In this document: piece by piece, positions 7,733 to 9,627 of the stretch
How positions within the stretch are numbered: position 1 is the stretch's first letter
Layout: the number at the start of each line of letters is the position of its first letter
Assembly: GCA_030638845.1 (NCBI GenBank)
Contig: DAOWDW010000111.1
Span: 1 to 9,627, forward strand
Length of the DNA stretch: 9,627 bases
Direction of reading: 5' to 3'
Source: Candidatus Peregrinibacteria bacterium
Lineage (GTDB): Bacteria; Patescibacteriota; Gracilibacteria; Peribacterales; Peribacteraceae
Notes under the pieces: model-generated
The model's input: the letters and a program-made list of their open reading frames with translations, nothing else
Told to the model about the DNA's origin: nothing
Database searches by the model: none
Program-made: the position numbers and the translations under genes

Positions 7733-7767
7733 CTCTATTATTCTATTATTCTAATACTCTAATATTC
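7733..7767 (-). repeat. 8-bp tandem repeat array 5 (TAG strand reversed), before pyrD
   Basis: Read on the minus strand: GAA, TATTAGAG, TATTAGAA, TAATAGAA, TAATAGAG. Inverted relative to array 4 and ending eight bases before the pyrD ATG. This mirrors array 3 before livG. Arrays 4 and 5 are complementary over about 25-30 bases and enclose the whole S23-type gene. Confidence 0.8.
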
Positions 7768-7775
7768 TTCAAACA

Positions 7776-8705
7776 ATGAACTTATCTCAGACCATCCTAA
7801 ACGTAGAATTCAATAACCCCACAGTGCTTGCTTCTGGGATTTGGGGAATAACTGCTTCAAGCTGGAGAAATGTTGCTAAGAATGGCGCTGGAGGCGTAAC
7901 TACAAAATCTCTTTGGATTAAAGAGCATAAAGGGCATAAAAACCCAACTATAATATCTTCTGAACACTGGACGCTAAATGCAGTAGGTCTTCCAGATGCA
8001 GGACCTGAGAAAGCTCGTGAAGAAATAGGAAGTTATATGGAAGATAAGCCAATTCCACTTATCGCAAATATAGTTGCGGGGACCACCGAAGACTTCATAG
8101 CTATTGCAAAAGAAATTGTTCCACTTGCTCCAGATTTTTTGGAGGTAAATATATCTTGTCCAAATGTAGAAGATGAATTCGGAAAACCTTTTGCATGCAG
8201 TGCACCAAATGCTGCCGAAGTAACAAAGAGAGTTAAAGAAGTTTCGGGAGATGTTCCTGTATTCATCAAGTTATCTCCAAATGCGTTAAGCATTGCAGAA
8301 GTTGCACTTGCGTGTGCAGAGGCTGGAGCCGATGGTTTTACTGCTATAAACACAGTTGGCCCAGGTATGGCTATAGACCTTAAATCGAGAATGCCAATTC
8401 TAGCTAACAAGGTTGGAGGGCTTTCTGGTCCTGCTATAAAACCTATTGCAGTTAGGTGCATAGCAGATATTTATAAGGCTACAGACGGAAAATTACCAAT
8501 TATAGGCACTGGAGGTGTGTACACAGGTGAAGATGCGTTAGAACTGATGCTTGCTGGTGCAAGTTTAATTGGAATTGGAACAGCAATAAGTGATAGAGGA
8601 CAAACAACATTTAAAAATGTTACCGACGAGATGAATGCGTGGTGTGAGAGTGAGGGGATAAAAGATATTTCTGAGATGATTGGAGGAGCTATAAAGAATT
8701 TTTAA
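7776..8705 (+). CDS. pyrD: Dihydroorotate dehydrogenase, class 1B catalytic subunit
   Basis: Oxidises dihydroorotate to orotate in the cytoplasm, using FMN and passing electrons through PyrK to NAD+. The 309-residue TIM-barrel product has the usual length. Seen motifs: LASGIWG near the N-terminus, the substrate-side VTTKSLW, and the active-site NISCPNV with catalytic-base C128. The Cys marks class 1; class 2 enzymes use Ser. The flavin phosphate motifs are VGGLSGPAIKPIA and GTGGVYTGEDALELMLAGAS (GTGGVYTG, then LAGAS). There is no N-terminal membrane helix, in line with a soluble class 1 enzyme. Class 1B is fixed by the pyrK gene 19 bases downstream. The ATG has no Shine-Dalgarno sequence and lies just after the reversed repeat array. 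I see no defect. Confidence 0.96.
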   Translation: MNLSQTILNVEFNNPTVLASGIWGITASSWRNVAKNGAGGVTTKSLWIKEHKGHKNPTIISSEHWTLNAVGLPDAGPEKAREEIGSYMEDKPIPLIANIVAGTTEDFIAIAKEIVPLAPDFLEVNISCPNVEDEFGKPFACSAPNAAEVTKRVKEVSGDVPVFIKLSPNALSIAEVALACAEAGADGFTAINTVGPGMAIDLKSRMPILANKVGGLSGPAIKPIAVRCIADIYKATDGKLPIIGTGGVYTGEDALELMLAGASLIGIGTAISDRGQTTFKNVTDEMNAWCESEGIKDISEMIGGAIKNF

Positions 8706-8724
8706 TTTATAATTTGAAATTTTA

Positions 8725-9543
8725 ATGAATAAAATACCTCTTCAGACACGACTTCCAAAAACTTGTCGCATAGTTGATATAGTAAAGGAAACAGAGCAGG
8801 TTAAAACTTTTACATTTGATGTTTCGCTTGGGGCCGTGCCTGGGCAGTTTGCAATGCTTTGGATACCAGGAGTAGACGAAAAACCTTTTTCTATTGCATA
8901 TGACGATGGAAAGAATTTTAAGGTAACTTTCTTTGCTGTTGGTCCTATGTCTACAGAGCTTTCAAAAAAGAAAATTGGTGATTTAATAGGAGTTAGAGGT
9001 CCGTTTGGTACGCATTACAAATGGGAAAAGGGTAATAAGCTTGCACTTCTTGCAGGTGGATATGGCGCTGCTCCTATGTATTTTGTTGCAAAAAAAGCAG
9101 GTGAAGATTGTAAGGAAATAGACATAATTGTTGGTGCACGTGGTAAAGAGCATCTTTTGTATATTAAAGAGCTTTCATCACTCCCAAATTGTACTTTGCA
9201 CATAGCGACAGATGATGGGTCTGAAGGATTTAAAGGCTACAATGTACAAGTTTTGAAAAATTTAATTAATGACGGTAAATCTTTTGATAATATTTTTGCC
9301 TGTGGACCAGAAATGATGTTAAAGGCAGTATCCAATCTATCATTTGAGCATAAAATACCAAGTCAGCTTTCGCTAGAACGTTATATGAAATGTGGGTATG
9401 GGTTATGTGGTAACTGCACGGTAGATCCTCTAGGGATTCGTTTATGTATAGATGGTCCTGTGGTAAACAATGATATTTGTGTAAAAATAGAAGAGTTTGG
9501 GAAATATCATAGGGATGCGGAAGGAAGAAAGCATAAGTTTTAG
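8725..9543 (+). CDS. pyrK: Dihydroorotate dehydrogenase electron-transfer subunit (FAD, 2Fe-2S)
   Basis: Partner of PyrD; moves electrons from FMN through a 2Fe-2S cluster and FAD to NAD+. The 272 residues fit a PyrK (usually 250-280). The ferredoxin-reductase-like FAD domain comes first (about 10-105), with PGQFAML and KPFSIA (53-58), where most relatives have Arg-Pro-x-Ser. The NAD-binding part (about 106-215) has LLAGGYGAAPM, GARGKEHLL and FACGPEMML. The C-terminal cluster motif is C223-x4-C228-x2-C231-x9-C241, the PyrK-type spacing, so the cluster ligands are complete. It starts at the ATG 19 bases after pyrD, with the spacer again lacking a Shine-Dalgarno sequence; the two genes are surely co-transcribed. 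A general NADPH-type sulfhydrogenase gamma subunit is the main look-alike, but adjacency to pyrD decides. Confidence 0.95.
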   Translation: MNKIPLQTRLPKTCRIVDIVKETEQVKTFTFDVSLGAVPGQFAMLWIPGVDEKPFSIAYDDGKNFKVTFFAVGPMSTELSKKKIGDLIGVRGPFGTHYKWEKGNKLALLAGGYGAAPMYFVAKKAGEDCKEIDIIVGARGKEHLLYIKELSSLPNCTLHIATDDGSEGFKGYNVQVLKNLINDGKSFDNIFACGPEMMLKAVSNLSFEHKIPSQLSLERYMKCGYGLCGNCTVDPLGIRLCIDGPVVNNDICVKIEEFGKYHRDAEGRKHKF

Positions 9544-9562
9544 ATTATTTGATAATTTTAAG

Positions 9563-9587
9563 AAAATCCGAATCTTAAAATCCGAAT
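9563..9587 (+). repeat. Two direct copies of an 11-nt repeat after pyrK
   Basis: AAAATCCGAAT occurs at 9563-9573 and again at 9577-9587, period 14. The second copy runs into AATTTGAAATTT (9585-9596), a 12-mer that also occurs at 8711-8722 in the pyrD-pyrK spacer. This looks like a second class of short intergenic repeat. No terminator with a T-tract is visible between pyrK and the window end. Confidence 0.6.
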
Positions 9588-9600
9588 TTGAAATTTAAAT

Positions 9601-9626
9601 ATAATTTTATTAAATAATTTTATTAA
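9601..9626 (+). repeat. Exact 13-nt tandem duplication at the window edge
   Basis: ATAATTTTATTAA is present twice back to back (9601-9613 and 9614-9626) and the next base is again A, so the array may continue past the window. Pure AT; slippage-prone sequence is the simplest reading. Confidence 0.7.
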
Positions 9627-9627
9627 A

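Noticed and set aside
8033..8461. Open frame of 142 codons on the minus strand inside pyrD
   Set aside because: Antisense shadow of the conserved PyrD active-site region; no domain seen.

Overview
This is an AT-rich bacterial stretch (GC roughly one third by eye). It is densely coded and almost entirely on the plus strand. The genes look like those of a small-genome lineage of the Candidate Phyla Radiation (Patescibacteria). The signs are the CTP synthase style ([10 protein letters not shown] start of the P-loop region, [22 protein letters not shown]), a stand-alone S23-type four-helix bundle gene, a lysine/alanine-rich H1-like protein, and starts with no visible Shine-Dalgarno sequence. TGA never occurs inside a recognised gene and ends livH and livM, so the standard bacterial code applies rather than the UGA=Gly code of Gracilibacteria/Absconditabacteria. 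The taxonomic guess is inference from style; no marker RNA is present.

Layout from left to right: (1) the 3' part of a short, very basic protein, followed by a weak terminator; (2) a membrane-bound, ion-pumping pyrophosphatase (hppA) ending in an 8-bp repeat array and a strong intrinsic terminator; (3) a 300-bp-plus intergenic stretch full of inverted repeats; (4) CTP synthase (pyrG); (5) a short spacer holding two facing 8-bp repeat arrays; (6) a compact, overlapping LIV-type ABC transporter set (livG-livH-livM, with no livF and no binding protein here); (7) a minus-strand S23/four-helix-bundle gene bracketed by two more facing repeat arrays; (8) class 1B dihydroorotate dehydrogenase (pyrD) and its electron-transfer subunit (pyrK); (9) short AT-rich tandem repeats at the right edge.

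Functionally, PyrD/PyrK (dihydroorotate to orotate, electrons to NAD+) and PyrG (UTP to CTP) are two steps of pyrimidine nucleotide synthesis. The transporter between them could import a branched-chain amino acid, glutamine or another small solute; a link to pyrimidines is only guilt by association. The pyrophosphatase would recover energy from the PPi released by biosynthesis as an ion gradient.

The most unusual signal is not a gene. It is a family of degenerate 8-bp tandem repeats, consensus TA(A/T)TAGA(A/G), occurring as five arrays that sit at nearly every larger gene junction and in some cases contribute the stop codon of the gene beside them. Their orientation is systematic: TAG-bearing strand forward after plus-strand genes, reversed before the next plus-strand gene. 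I found no clear defence system, CRISPR array, transposase, tRNA or rRNA.
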